Assembly: GCA_000695325.1 (NCBI GenBank)
Contig: AVPN01018787.1
Coordinates: forward strand, 4,439-28,194
Length of the DNA: 23,756 nt
Source: Pleurobrachia bachei
Taxonomy: Eukaryota > Ctenophora > Tentaculata > Cydippida > Pleurobrachiidae
Direction: 5' to 3'
The translations under genes were made by a program, and so were the position numbers. The notes beneath the pieces were generated by a model that saw only the letters and a program-made list of their open reading frames with translations, searched no databases and had not been told where the DNA came from. Below, one piece after another: positions 10,201-18,931 of this stretch. How positions within the stretch are numbered: the first letter of the stretch is position 1; the number at the start of each line of letters is the position of its first letter.

Positions 10201-11247
10201 ACCCGCAAAGTCCCCGTGTGCTGTCATACAATCCTCCTCTCGGAGGTCACAATAAAGAATGACTTGGGGCAGAGAGGGGTCGTCACGGTAGATATGATCG
10301 AATTTGATCAGGGGTACTCGGGGAATGGAGAGAGATGGTGTGGGGAGGGATGTTGTGTAGCATTGAGCGTGACCGTTTATTTGGACGAAAACGTCACAGT
10401 CTAGTTTTCCAAGTGCTGTTTCTGCAATCTGAGAAAAGAGGAAGTAAAGTGAGATCTTTGTTAATTAACGACATGAGTTAGATAAAATCAAATCTGGACA
10501 TTTTTTAAAAAGTGAACCATAGCGTAAGTTTATACTTAAACAATTTTGGTTGTAAAAAGCGTTTCCTACCTCTTGGTACATTTGTATTCGAGCAGAGTAT
10601 TGCCGGAGAGAAAGAGATAGTTTGAGCAGAGATTCACTGACTTCAGTCAGAAAATCTGCAGCCCCAGCCATAGCCCAGATATACTCATCTGAAATGGAAC
10701 AAATTAATTAGATAATTAAGCCCTAATTATTAGAAAATTTGGATTTGGGCCAAGAGTAAATTCGGAAATATCTGGAAAATGGGGCCCATGAGGTTACGTA
10801 TCAAAATTCATCCAAGAGGGCACGCGCCATCGAAATGCTGAGTGTTGTGCTTTATCCATCTTGGCCCCTTCGCGCGGCACACACATGTCTTGAGACAAAG
10901 TGTGCCGGTGGTACGGAATTGTGACAACAGCTGCAGAAGATGAAAAGCAAGCAAACTGCAAAATAAGAATGAAAGATTTTAAATTACCTTCATGGGTCTG
11001 TTCTGATGATCCCCCGACACGGGTTAGGTACTTGAAAAACAAGGAATTGTCTTCTTCTGCGATAAACTCACTGAAAGAGGGGAGTATGTTTATAACTGGT
11101 TTGTCAAACTCCAGTGTTAAATTCTGATTATAATCACCTCGCCTCAAGTATGATTGGAGTATGTTCCCAGTTAGCGTGAAGTACTGAGGTAACTGGTTTA
11201 CTGGCCTGGGACACCAGGGGAAGGAGAAAAAGAAGGATGGATAACAT
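1262..11247 (-). CDS. UGGT1: UDP-glucose:glycoprotein glucosyltransferase (UGGT), complete, 29 exons, 1435 aa
   Basis: ER-lumen folding sensor that re-glucosylates misfolded N-glycoproteins for calnexin/calreticulin. Exons: 11247-11138, 11070-10988, 10688-10570, 10428-10063, 9909-9729, 9645-9500, 9367-9270, 9120-8975, 8750-8532, 8411-8302, 8136-8001, 7839-7712, 7308-7185, 6849-6707, 6629-6466, 6278-6136, 5901-5741, 5591-5480, 4976-4749, 4446-4301, 4155-3982, 3730-3606, 3112-3005, 2818-2562, 2458-2329, 2170-2056, 1900-1742, 1530-1428, 1335-1262. The lengths sum to 4308 bases and every phase agrees. A signal peptide ([15 protein letters not shown]) is followed by the thioredoxin-like region, then a GT24 catalytic domain from about residue 1139 with the DAD metal-binding motif at 1243-1245. 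The end is HSEL, a KDEL-type ER retrieval signal. Human UGGT1 is about 1555 aa. Introns run from 67 to 503 bases. I cannot say whether this is closer to UGGT1 or UGGT2; the symbol is for the family. Confidence 0.96.
1525..1620. repeat. 46-bp tandem duplication spanning a UGGT splice acceptor (intron 27 / exon 28)
   Basis: Copies at 1525-1570 and 1575-1620 differ by a few bases, chiefly the length of the G run and an AGAG insertion. Each contains, on the minus strand, a C-rich tract, CACCATAG and the bases TGTAAT that begin exon 28. The true acceptor, by homology and phase, is the downstream one (exon 28 starts at 1530). The upstream copy would add 50 bases and break the frame. Confidence 0.85.
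2963..2995. repeat. Three perfect copies of an 11-bp tandem repeat in UGGT intron 23
   Basis: ATTAACTGCTA is repeated at 2963-2973, 2974-2984 and 2985-2995, followed by a partial fourth unit. It lies directly beside the 5' splice site of exon 23 (donor at 3004-3003). Confidence 0.9.
3343..3364. repeat. Tight 9-bp hairpin in UGGT intron 22
   Basis: CCATTCCGC at 3343-3351 and GCGGAATGG at 3356-3364 are perfect inverted copies around a 4-base loop. The host intron (3113-3605, 493 bp) shows no other coding signal. Confidence 0.75.
3875..3967. mobile_element. MITE-like element, copy 1 (shorter), in UGGT intron 21
   Basis: It shares most of its length with the copy at 7337-7452. It begins CAGGAACCGACC and has CCAAT boxes on both sides of a palindromic GTCACGTGAC core at 3924-3933. 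It ends in TTTCCTG and lacks the final terminal repeat seen in the other copy. CACCCCA occurs on both sides (starting 3864 and 3968), four bases away from the apparent left end, which could be a target-site duplication. No coding capacity. Non-autonomous element family is an inference from two copies. Confidence 0.65.
4478..4587. repeat. 22-bp tandem array in UGGT intron 19
   Basis: Units beginning ATGTGTAAC start at 4478, 4509, 4531 and 4553, with a partial fifth at 4575. The last spacings are 22 bases and the first is 31. The core GTAAC.ATGGTTA is near-palindromic and resembles RFX X-box half-sites. Confidence 0.85.
4612..4655. repeat. Inverted repeat (15-bp arms, one mismatch) in UGGT intron 19
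   Basis: The arm at 4612-4626 (AATATGTATCC plus four bases) pairs with 4641-4655 around a 14-base loop. It immediately follows the 22-bp tandem array, so most of this 302-bp intron is structured repeat. Confidence 0.8.
4702..4715. promoter_or_regulatory. X-box-like motif
   Basis: GTAACCATAGCAAC fits the RFX X-box pattern GTNRCC, two bases, RGYAAC at every position. It lies in UGGT intron 19, among related but weaker motifs in the 22-bp array. Binding is not shown. Confidence 0.35.
5990..6043. repeat. Inverted repeat in UGGT intron 16
   Basis: Arms at about 5990-6010 and 6024-6043 share ACGGTCTAGAC and ATTTC with a few mismatches between, around a 13-base loop. This looks like a short hairpin or a decayed inverted-repeat insertion. 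Confidence 0.7.
6308..6368. repeat. 21-bp tandem repeat, about 2.8 copies, in UGGT intron 15
   Basis: Units start at 6308, 6329 and 6350 with the pattern ACTTCTAGATCTCATAGGT and small variations; the last unit is partial. No coding potential. Confidence 0.85.
7014..7094. repeat. 10-bp inverted repeat flanking CCAAT-type boxes in UGGT intron 13
   Basis: TTGCCTAGCT at 7014-7023 and AGCTAGGCAA at 7085-7094 are perfect inverted copies. Two GATTGG sequences (inverted CCAAT) lie at about 7008 and 7046, the first just outside the left arm. It may be a small inverted-repeat insertion or chance. Confidence 0.5.
7337..7452. mobile_element. MITE-like element, copy 2 (both termini present), in UGGT intron 12
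   Basis: Terminal inverted repeats CAGGAACTGACCGAA (7337-7351) and TTCGGTCGGTTCCTG (7438-7452) match at 14 of 15 positions. The 116-bp body carries two CCAATCAG boxes and the palindrome GTCACGTGAC at 7386-7395. AT-rich flanks (TTTATTATA left, TTTAATATA right) could be a decayed target-site duplication. There is no reading frame. It is clearly related to copy 1 at 3875-3967. Confidence 0.75.
8882..8932. repeat. Perfect 16-bp inverted repeat in UGGT intron 8
   Basis: GATACTACGCGAGACA at 8882-8897 and TGTCTCGCGTAGTATC at 8917-8932 are exact inverted copies around a 19-base spacer, with further TTGTT/AACAA pairing outside. It would form a stable stem in DNA or in the intron RNA. It may be a minimal inverted-repeat transposon relic. 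Confidence 0.9.
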
Positions 11248-11424
11248 TTTAGGGAGCTTGAGTTTCAATGGGCCATCCTATCGGAGAAGAATGGGTTTAG
11301 TAGGGGAGATTAGGGGTTCAAATAATACCGGGGATATTAGTTTTGAATCGTTCACAAGTTAAGAAATGTACAAAGCAACAAAATATAATACACAATTCAC
11401 AATATATCAACAACCATCTCTCTT
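11248..11424. other. 177-bp gap between DPM2 stop and UGGT start
   Basis: This very short same-strand gap must contain the DPM2 3' UTR and the UGGT 5' end. I see no TATA box and no canonical AATAAA on the minus strand. The clearest signal is the splice-acceptor-like stretch at 11278-11302. Confidence 0.7.
11278..11302 (-). promoter_or_regulatory. Candidate 3' splice site upstream of the UGGT start codon
   Basis: On the minus strand TACTAAAC (11302-11295) resembles an ideal branch point. It is followed by a C/T-rich tract and AG at 11279-11278, leaving 30 bases to the ATG at 11247. It could accept a spliced leader or end a 5'-UTR intron. Confidence 0.5.
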
Positions 11425-11792
11425 TCACCCACTCCCCACTCGAGTTCTTTCCAGGTATTTTAGTTTAGTTGGAGGAGCACTGTGGAGCAGGGTGGTGAAA
11501 AGGAGGTATCCGATCAGGAATGCTATCGAAAATCCAGCAATCGGACCAACAACTGAAGGTGAAATAGATGTTGTTGGATATTAATTGTTTCTAGGAACTT
11601 CCTCAAATTGGAAAACCAAGAAAATAATGGCTGTTTGTAGAGTTTCATACCTGCGTATTCTTTGGGGGGAAAGAGCGTCACAAGGAACTCTGAATCCTCA
11701 AAAAGTGGTAGGATAATGGCCCAGACGTTGAAGTAAGCGAATAATCCAAACGCTAAATACGTCAATATTGATGCTTTCGTTTTTGTTTCCAT
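11425..11792 (-). CDS. DPM2: DPM2, dolichol-phosphate mannosyltransferase regulatory subunit, complete, 2 exons, 89 aa
   Basis: Small ER membrane protein that stabilises DPM1 (through DPM3) and supports dolichol-phosphate-mannose synthesis for N-glycans, GPI anchors and O-mannosylation. Exons 11792-11651 and 11552-11425, joined in phase 1 across a 98-bp intron. The protein has two hydrophobic segments, at about residues 9-30 and 48-70. The first contains YFNVWAIILPLFEDS, corresponding to human YYTAWVILLPFIDS. The PPKEYA block corresponds to LPRAYA, and a short basic tail follows. Human DPM2 is 84 aa. The start at 11792 gives the right N-terminal length. The next gene, UGGT, starts 177 bases downstream on the same strand and also works on ER glycoproteins. 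Short and divergent, but the pattern of two membrane segments plus conserved loop makes the call firm. Confidence 0.87.
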
Positions 11793-11798
11793 TTCTGG

Positions 11799-11813
11799 TT
11801 ATCTGTTTGACAT
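11799..11813 (-). other. Upstream mini-ORF before DPM2
   Basis: ATG TCA AAC AGA TAA (four codons and stop) lies between the candidate acceptor (AG at 11819-11818) and the DPM2 start at 11792. If the transcript begins at that acceptor, the mini-ORF would be in the 5' leader. Confidence 0.35.
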
Positions 11814-11817
11814 CGCA

Positions 11818-11840
11818 CTACAAAAGGGAGAGTGTTAAAA
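11818..11840 (-). promoter_or_regulatory. Candidate 3' splice site upstream of the DPM2 start codon
   Basis: The minus strand reads a TTAACAC branch-like motif, then CTCTCCCTTTTGTAG with AG at 11819-11818. That leaves 25 bases to the ATG. The pyrimidine tract is strong. Confidence 0.5.
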
Positions 11841-12080
11841 TACACTGGGAAATAATTGGGGGAAATTGTGAACACTGAACAGTGTATTTACTGTGTGATA
11901 AGGGGGCAAACGGGAGATGGTATAGGGACATGTTAGAAACATTAAAAGGAGAAATTAAGTGAAGCAAAAAACAACAAATCACAATAATAGTATTTTACAA
12001 TCTAGCTACTAATACAAGTTATTACTGCACAAACGTGACAGTAGCTAGGGATTGAATGAAAATACACAATTATACACACA

Positions 12081-12086
12081 TTTATT
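12081..12086 (-). terminator. Possible poly(A) signal for DENND11
   Basis: AATAAA on the minus strand about 390 bases after the DENND11 stop and 240 bases before the candidate DPM2 acceptor. The cleavage site cannot be seen from sequence. Confidence 0.35.
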
Positions 12087-12475
12087 AGCACGCAATGGGA
12101 TAATCAAACCCAAATACCGCCCAAAAAACCGTGAATTAAAACAGGAAAACTCAAATCCACTGAATAACCCGTCGGCCGTCACCCTAAGCAGAATCATGGT
12201 CCAACTGGTGTTTCTCTAGAACTGGCGTCCTGCACCTCAAAACATCACCTCAACCCACAAAAAGCAGCAGTAGCGGGTAGCCATCTTCTCCACTCTATCT
12301 ACTCCTCTATACATCTCTGTACTTCAGCTACTGTACTACTGTCAGCTACTGTATTACAGCTACTGTACTATGCATTCTTCTTTTCAGTTACAGTCCTCCC
12401 TGCTGACATGTTATAGGCATGTTCCAGGCTCCAGGTCTGTTCCCCTACTGACATGTTATATGTTATACAGGCATG

Positions 12476-15400
12476 TTACTGTACCACGCTATGTAGGTAC
12501 TCCTCGCAACAGCCCGGTCTTGATACCTCAATATCATAACCCAGCTTGTCCACTAGTGTCTGGATAAACGGCAGGTCACTGCTATGAAACCTAGATGGGA
12601 AATAATGAGAGGTAGAATTAATCTTGGTGAAATAAGGAGTAGAAATTGCAAAATTAGAATCCAATGGCTCCCACCAACGCCTGACTAGAAATCCGAGCAT
12701 CCTCTAACCTGATATCTTTGAGATCTTGGCTCTGAACACGCCTTGATCCTCCCATTAGTTCACTGAACGTTAGAAACAGATCTTCAGTTAGCTGTGTGAA
12801 ATACCCAATTATCATTCGATCTATTTCAGCGGTATTTCTCCTTCCGTACTGGGCGTCCACCATTTCTGAAGAAGAGAGCGTGAATATTTAGTGTTTTAGT
12901 GGATGGGGGGTTTAGGGGGTGGGGGGTGCGTGTTGACTGTTGAGTCAGAGGAAAACATAATTGAGGTATTGAAAATGTGGCCAAGTAATGGATTGCTAAC
13001 GAGGGAAATGTGTATACCAGAGAGTTGGGTGAATCTGGTGATGTCCCCTCTTGTAACAGAAATAACCTCATCATTGCCATTCAACACTGAACTTCCTGTG
13101 GAAATAGAATCACGTTATTAGTTCATGGAAATATAGAAACACTTAATTATTTCCTGCGAAATATAGAAACATGTTATATTAGTTTATGGGAATAGAAACA
13201 TGGTATTAGTCGTCGAGTCCAGGAAGTGGACGCTCAAAGTTTTACATTTTAATTTTGTGATTTTATTTGGGTACTACACATGCATGGCAGTGAATGCACA
13301 GTGTTTCTACACTTACCGGTTACATAAGCATCATACACAAGGTTGCCCTTTGTTCGCAGAATGCTGTCTGCTGAACATGCTATGTAGGAAGGTCTCAGCT
13401 GAAGGTCTGTCATTTCATTTACCTGGGAGATAATAATTGGTGTGTTAGATACCTGCCAAATTAACCGGAGGGGGTTGAACTGGTACCACCAGTGCACTAC
13501 CAAGCTGGTAGTGCACTGGAGGATGTATTAGCCTTGAAATAGTGGATGGGGACATCACAAATTATCTTGTTTTGGGGGTAACAGTTAGAAACCAGATAGA
13601 GGATAGAGCAAAAGGCTGGGGTATAGATTATGTTTGCAACCAGACTCACGGTAACAAAGAATATTGGTTGTGATTCTGTGTACTGGGTGTAGCTCATTGC
13701 AGCTAATGCGGCAACGTAGCCACATTGTCTCGAAATGGGTGGCGTGCATTGCAGCAGAACTCGCTTTTTCAGTAACAGGAATTTCCACAATACGAAGATG
13801 TTAACACCTAAAAGGAAGATAAGATGGTACATGATAACATGATCGATGATGTTGTGAGTAGTGTTATTTGGAGTTAGACGACTAATGCTAAAATAGCACT
13901 CGCCCAAAATTGTTTTTAGAGATCTTTGCTACGGTTATAGCTTCGCCCCTGTTTTCATTTAAAGGACTTCAAAGTTCACGCCCTGTTGTTTACCTTGAGA
14001 CTTTAGCAAGTCATACACAGTCCCCACGGTTGGTGGTTTCAACTCGACCGGCATTGCTCCCCCACAGCTTTCATTGTGTCCCACATAGTACTGAATTAAC
14101 TCCGTATAGGCCGAACCTGAAGGAGGGATTAAGAGTAGAGTAGCAGTGGATTCGAGGCATGAACATGGTGGATTTGAGGAGTCCTAGACGCCTCACTTGG
14201 CATACAATATAGGTGAATTAATTTTCGTTTAAATGGGGTGATTTTCTTTTTAATGAGGAAGTTTAGTTTTCTCTTTTTGGCTGGAAAAGACAAGTAGACA
14301 GATTTTATTTAAGTAGAACGCAACTAATTTTGATTTACAGTCTGATAAACGAAATTTGTTGGCCAAAACACAAAACATTAAACAACATTGATAGTTTGTT
14401 CATTCGATGTTCGTATCACGCCTGATTTGTTCACTAATGTTTCTCACTTCTCAGAGTGCAGTTTCCTGGTGATGGGGAGTTGTTTCCACTGGCTCTTGTT
14501 CGTTAGAACTCTGTAGTGATGTAATGAAACTTCTTGCACTGCGACTGATAGATCGTGTTGGGACAAGCATGAGCCCAAAGTAGAAGTTCGAGTCATACAA
14601 CAGGGGGTTGATCACCGAGTTGATGGGGAGGATAAGAATTGAAAAGAAGGGTACCAAGTTGATGCATTTACAGCTTCTGAGAGATGAAGAAATGAGACAA
14701 TGCTCAATGGAACCCAGCATAAAAAATCAGTTAGGATTATCGCAGAGATTTTTGTTTGCAGAGCTCTGTTAGTATCCCGCCGACCCGCTGCAGCTCCAAC
14801 ATTTCGGCTTGATTGGCGGGTTTTGAAGTTGATGTACCCATAGCTTACTAAGATGAAGATAAAACACATGAAGTTCACCAGAAGGATGAATGTTGAAAAT
14901 ATCCATTGGGGGTCGTCACGGGTAACGAGGTACTTAAAAATACAAACACCGTCATTGCCGTAAAAATGTACGGTCGAACTCGGTATACCTCCATAAAGTG
15001 ATGAAAACATCTCTTTGACTGTTGAACGGATTTCTGTCCAGGAGAACGAGGCTCTCTCCCACGATCGCCCTCCGAAGTACTCCTTAAACGCCTTGTAGTG
15101 GTCTATCTTACTGACGGGCGTGAAGAAGAGCGGTGATCCATGGTAATACAGCCCGTTCACAAAGTAGTCTTCAGTGGATGGCAAAATAGGTGTGACTGCA
15201 ATCATGACACTTGCTACAATTGGTGAAATTAGCAGTAAGGCAAGCTTGGAAGCAGACTTATAGCTGGATAAATCCCGTTGGACTAGATTTCCAATATTTA
15301 CCACTCTGGTGATACTGAGCATTGTCATTGCAAAGAGTGACAGTTGCGATCCAGCGGTGCTCAGAACTCCGAGGAAGGAACATTCAATTGAGCTAAACCA

Positions 15401-18400
15401 TCGGTATTTCTCTTGGCAGTAGCCGCCATCAGCCTGGTAGATGAAGTCAAAGTATGATATCAGCAGTAGGTAAACACCAATCATCAAATCACCAAGGTTT
15501 ATCAGAATAATGGCCGATTTATTGAGAAACATTTCGTACGTCTCTTGTCGGGGTAAATCCCAAGCCGATCTTATCAATGAAACAGTGTTCAGGGAAGTTG
15601 AAATCAGACCCATAGATAAGCTTGCAGATCTCAGAAAAATGTTCCCGAAGATGTTTTTATTTGTAGAAGGACAACTTTGAGAGCATTCGTCAGAAAAATC
15701 ACGGCAGTGTACCACTCCATCACAAACTTGAGATATGACTACGAGTTCCAATATGTCTCTCTTGTTACACTGAAAATGGTTCGAACAGATTTCTTCATCA
15801 GAACCATCACCACAATCGTCAATAAGGTTACAGACATCCCGATAGGAGACACAATTATTGTTGTCACATGGAAATATTTTGCCGTCATAGAATCCTGGAA
15901 CTGCGGTTTTGAACAGTGTTGTTGTACTTGGACTGAAAGTGTCGGCCAGAGCTCTTACAATCAAACCCTCTTTATTTCGACAAGTGTCTCCAGGGATTGT
16001 CTTGAGGGGGCATTCGGCATTCAGGCAGATGCCGTTACAAGCTGCAAAGACATAGTTCGCACCAAAAAGATAGGAACAATCGACCTTTGTCTCAGGAATT
16101 GATACGAACACAGGTTGTTGAATATCTAGCACAGTCTTCACGAATCCAGCAGTATGTTCTACTGTATTACACTTTCCCAGTTTCATTTCCAGGTCCGAAG
16201 CTCCCTCTGGAAAACAATGGTGAATGAAATGCCCACCAGGCTTATTGTTGAAAGTATCTACGAGATCTGTAGTATCAATGTCAGTTTTCCGAGCTGCGTT
16301 ACAGAGATTTTCTTCAAAAGAGCATGTATTTATTCGGTCACAAAGTTTTGTCAAGTCGATATAGTTTCTCTCTGAAGGACAGAGAAGAACTTCCTTGCAT
16401 TCTGTTCCTATCTCTTGATACCTGGCATAGTAATCAGATCCACATATCTTCCACTTACCAATATCTTCATCCATTCGATCGAGACAGTCTACTTCCCCGT
16501 CCATAACCCACTCCAACGGAATCGGTTGAGAGACGTTCTTCCCAACGTTTGGCGAGCGAAATCTTCTGATGCAAGTCACATTCATAATATCTTTGCAAGT
16601 CTCGTCTCGTCCATTACTACAGTTGCGATATCCATCACACAGCTGCCCCTTGTGAATATTGCAACCTAGTTCTGGATCAATGCAGGCGTTATTGTACCCA
16701 TCGTCACAAAGTTTATATCCGTTGCAATATCCCCAAATGGATATGGTAGTGGGGAAGCCCTCGGAGAGGCACTGCATAGTAACCCTTTCAGGATCACTGC
16801 AGTTTGTCTGATCCTGGTTACTTTCGGAACATGGAGAATAATTAGGATTGAAACACCTCATGTTGTCTTGAATTTTTATACGTTCAAAACTCACTCCATG
16901 TATGCAACTGGAATGATCGGGAATGACTGTTGAATTGTAACATCCTATCTCATCTTGGCCATTTTGGCAGTCCTTGACATTATCGCAGATATACCTGGGA
17001 ATCACAAATTTTCCCTCGTCACACCATAAGCCATAGTTTACACCGTTGCAATTTGACTCATCGGAGCAGTCATCAGAATCGCAAACATTATTGCAGGTTG
17101 TGTCACTACTGCAGCCTACCATATTTAGCTCAGTATTAGAGCACCTACCACGAATACACCTAGCAGCGGTTTCCATACCTTTACCAGAAACTATTTGAAC
17201 GCCATAAAATTTACACATAAACGTTCCACAGAGCATCGGTGTCCCACCTAGTTCCTTGTAACCTGTGCAACCAGTGTGCCCGCATGCCTGATAGAGCCCT
17301 GGATCAGAAGGACATACATCGGTGAAGAATGCCACATTACACGGATCTGATGTTATTGATCCAAAATAGTCTACTTCATACTCAAAATCTGACCGAGGAC
17401 ACTTGTATGTAACATGCCCGTTGTCTGCAATACACTGCTCGTGAAGGTATCCATTTATTTCCACCGGTTTACATTGCTCTGCTGGTGTTGTCTCGATAAC
17501 TCCCGCCAGGAGAAGTCCAAATACCACTATCATTGAGGTAGATACTTTTGTGAAGCTTGGAAGTTTGTATTTAGTTGAGTAAATAGGCTATACCTAGTAA
17601 CACGAGATCGTGTGAACAAAATAGCTTAGGTCAAAAGAAAAAGATGAAAAAAAAAACTCGACAAATCATTGGCATGAGAAATATAATACTGCCGTTGCAT
17701 GATTTGGGTTTTGGTAAACCACAGATAGTTAAGACATATGCTGGCATATCCGTAATATATCATCAGCAAACGGCCGCAGAATCTACCCACCACGTCATGA
17801 TTTAAACTGTTTATTTGGCATGTAACCTTAGCAACTCCAGGATTCAGGAAATGAGCGTTTAGTAAATTAAAAAGTAGATTATATAATTTACCCATTACCC
17901 GTGGGAGAAGACACAATCGAGTGTTATGGCATGTAGTTGATTCGGTAATATGGAAGAGACGAGAATACCTCATTTCTACTCTTCCAAAAGAAGCCAAATT
18001 TAATGAATGCTTTCTCTTGGTGAATGTCTATTTTGTCAATTTGATAACGGTGCATTAAAATATGTCTCCGGGGTATTTCTATTATCCAGCTACTACTATA
18101 CTTCAACATTGTGAAACAGATAAAATGAGAGAAACACTCATTCTTACCAGGAAATTCGACGCACTGCTGTGCAAATTCAACCAATCTCTCCTCGTGAGGG
18201 GACAGGGAAGGATAGTTCCGGGTGACAACTCCTACGCTTTTCATCCGAGCACCTCTTTCTGCAGTGTTTTCAACCTGGGTATGAAAATTGTGGTGACGTG
18301 TTTTTGAAGGTTTCAGACCTTCTAGGGCTGTTGGGTGTTAAGAAAACCCTCAAACTAAAGAAGACTCCTCTCTTAACCTCTCTATCCTGCTCCTTTCTAC

Positions 18401-18931
18401 CCAACCGCTCTACTACCCTACTGCTCTACTGCCCAACCCCATGTCTCAACCTACCTGTTTCATCATGAAAGCTGCCATGCCAAAGTTTCCATTAACTTCA
18501 AACACAACGACATCGTGTTGGACATTGTGGGCGCCACTTGGCATCGCCTTGAATTCTACCCCCGTTAAATCATAGTCATCCGGGTAACACCACTCTATCA
18601 CGTTACCTGGAGAGAGATGGAAGGAGGAGTTTGTCGCATCACATTATGTCATGATATGTGATTCACATACGTACACTTTATCACAATGGTATAAACTGTA
18701 AGCGACTAAACCGATGTCGGCACTCGGGCCTCGGCTAGGTGAATCGTTTGGGGCTGTTTTACCTTCTCGGGTATCAAATGCGACAACAAATATCGCACAC
18801 AACTTTGGGTCACAGTGTACGTAGTGAACATCTGCAACATGATCTGGTTTCCCTCCTGGTGATCTGATCTCAACCTCAGGGGCTTGCAGTAGAGGTTCTG
18901 TGTCATCTCGGGGGTCGTCTCCGCACAACAT
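12476..18931 (-). CDS. DENND11: DENND11 (LCHN-like DENN-domain protein), complete, 9 exons, 394 aa
   Basis: DENN-family protein, a group of Rab exchange factors; the Rab partner of DENND11 is not settled. Exons: 18931-18763, 18606-18455, 18274-18148, 14116-13994, 13807-13650, 13422-13317, 13095-13018, 12865-12709, 12590-12476; total 1185 bases with matching phases. Matches to remembered human DENND11: CAIFVVAFDTREG (human AVFVVTFDPRSG), WCYPDDYDLTGVEFKAM (WCLPQDIDLEGVEFKSM), ERGARMKSVGV (ERGARMKSVGI), NIFVLWKFLLLKKRVL (QILILWKFALLRKRIL), PSYIACSADSI (VSYVACTTEKI). Human length is 455 aa. Eight introns are 118-227 bases except intron 3, which is 4031 bases and contains a whole GPCR gene on the same strand. 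The start at 18931 fits the family's short acidic N-terminus, but the frame stays open upstream to about 18970, so an earlier coding exon is possible. Confidence 0.92.
13101..13212. repeat. About 30-bp degenerate tandem repeat in DENND11 intron 6
   Basis: Four units begin with GAAATAG or GAAATATAG at about 13101, 13128, 13158 and 13189. Each contains AGAAAC or AGAATC and an ATTA/TTAT tail. The units have drifted and the first starts next to the exon 7 acceptor. Confidence 0.7.
14304..14309 (-). terminator. Poly(A) signal for the nested GPCR gene
   Basis: AATAAA on the minus strand lies about 142 bases after the stop at 14451 and about 190 bases before DENND11 exon 4. It suits an independent 3' end for the nested gene inside the host intron. 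Confidence 0.5.
14451..17533 (-). CDS. LDLa-ectodomain rhodopsin-family GPCR (relaxin receptor / GRL101-like), intronless, nested in DENND11 intron 3, one frame break before TM7
   Basis: Plasma-membrane receptor; ligand unknown. One uninterrupted frame of 973 codons (17533-14612). A signal peptide (about 1-19) leads a cysteine-rich ectodomain with LDLa-type modules, clearest at about 163-198, 555-583 and 588-621 (CGDGSDEEIC). Helices: TM1 about 627-655, TM2 about 674-698 (NLGDLMIGVYLL, like relaxin receptors), TM3 716-742, TM4 763-783, TM5 878-901, TM6 927-950 (DFLCWVP). FYGNDGVC at 857-864 resembles FYGTNGVC of RXFP1, but about 60 residues are added before it in extracellular loop 2. I see no leucine-rich repeats. 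TM7 (PINSVINPLLY) and the cytoplasmic tail are in another frame, ending at 14451. One base appears missing near 14654, which is either an assembly error or a real lesion. No DRY motif; SITRV is in its place. The start is the first Met before a good signal peptide. Confidence 0.85.
17534..18147. other. Host-intron sequence upstream of the nested GPCR
   Basis: These 614 bases of DENND11 intron 3 precede the GPCR start. Open stretches exist but show no resemblance to known proteins. A branch-like CAACTAA (17577-17571) and AG at 17546-17545, 11 bases before the GPCR start, resemble a weak 3' splice site. Any GPCR promoter must lie here, but I recognise no specific element. Confidence 0.5.

Larger units (their letters stand above)
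11793..12475. other. Intergenic region between DENND11 3' end and DPM2 start, with short repeats
   Basis: These 683 bases are the longest gene-free gap and have no supported reading frame. Near the DENND11 stop, CAGCTACTGTA occurs three times (12325, 12343, 12357) and TGACATGTTATA with a nearby GGCATGTT occurs twice (about 12403-12423 and 12448-12477, the second just touching the last DENND11 bases). A minus-strand AATAAA at 12081-12086 could end the DENND11 transcript. Confidence 0.6.

Noticed and set aside
9994-10404. 136-codon plus-strand open frame
   Set aside because: Covers UGGT exon 4 on the opposite strand; the minus-strand reading matches UGGT closely.
14660-14720. A 40-base intron in the GPCR to join TM6 to TM7
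   Set aside because: The possible donor and acceptor would remove half of TM6, and the size is below the smallest intron seen here (67 bases).
15677-16102. 141-codon plus-strand open frame inside the GPCR region
   Set aside because: Antisense shadow of the cysteine-rich ectodomain; no family resemblance.
17626-17997. 123-codon minus-strand open frame upstream of the GPCR
   Set aside because: Low-complexity, no recognisable domain, sits in a host intron; more likely chance.
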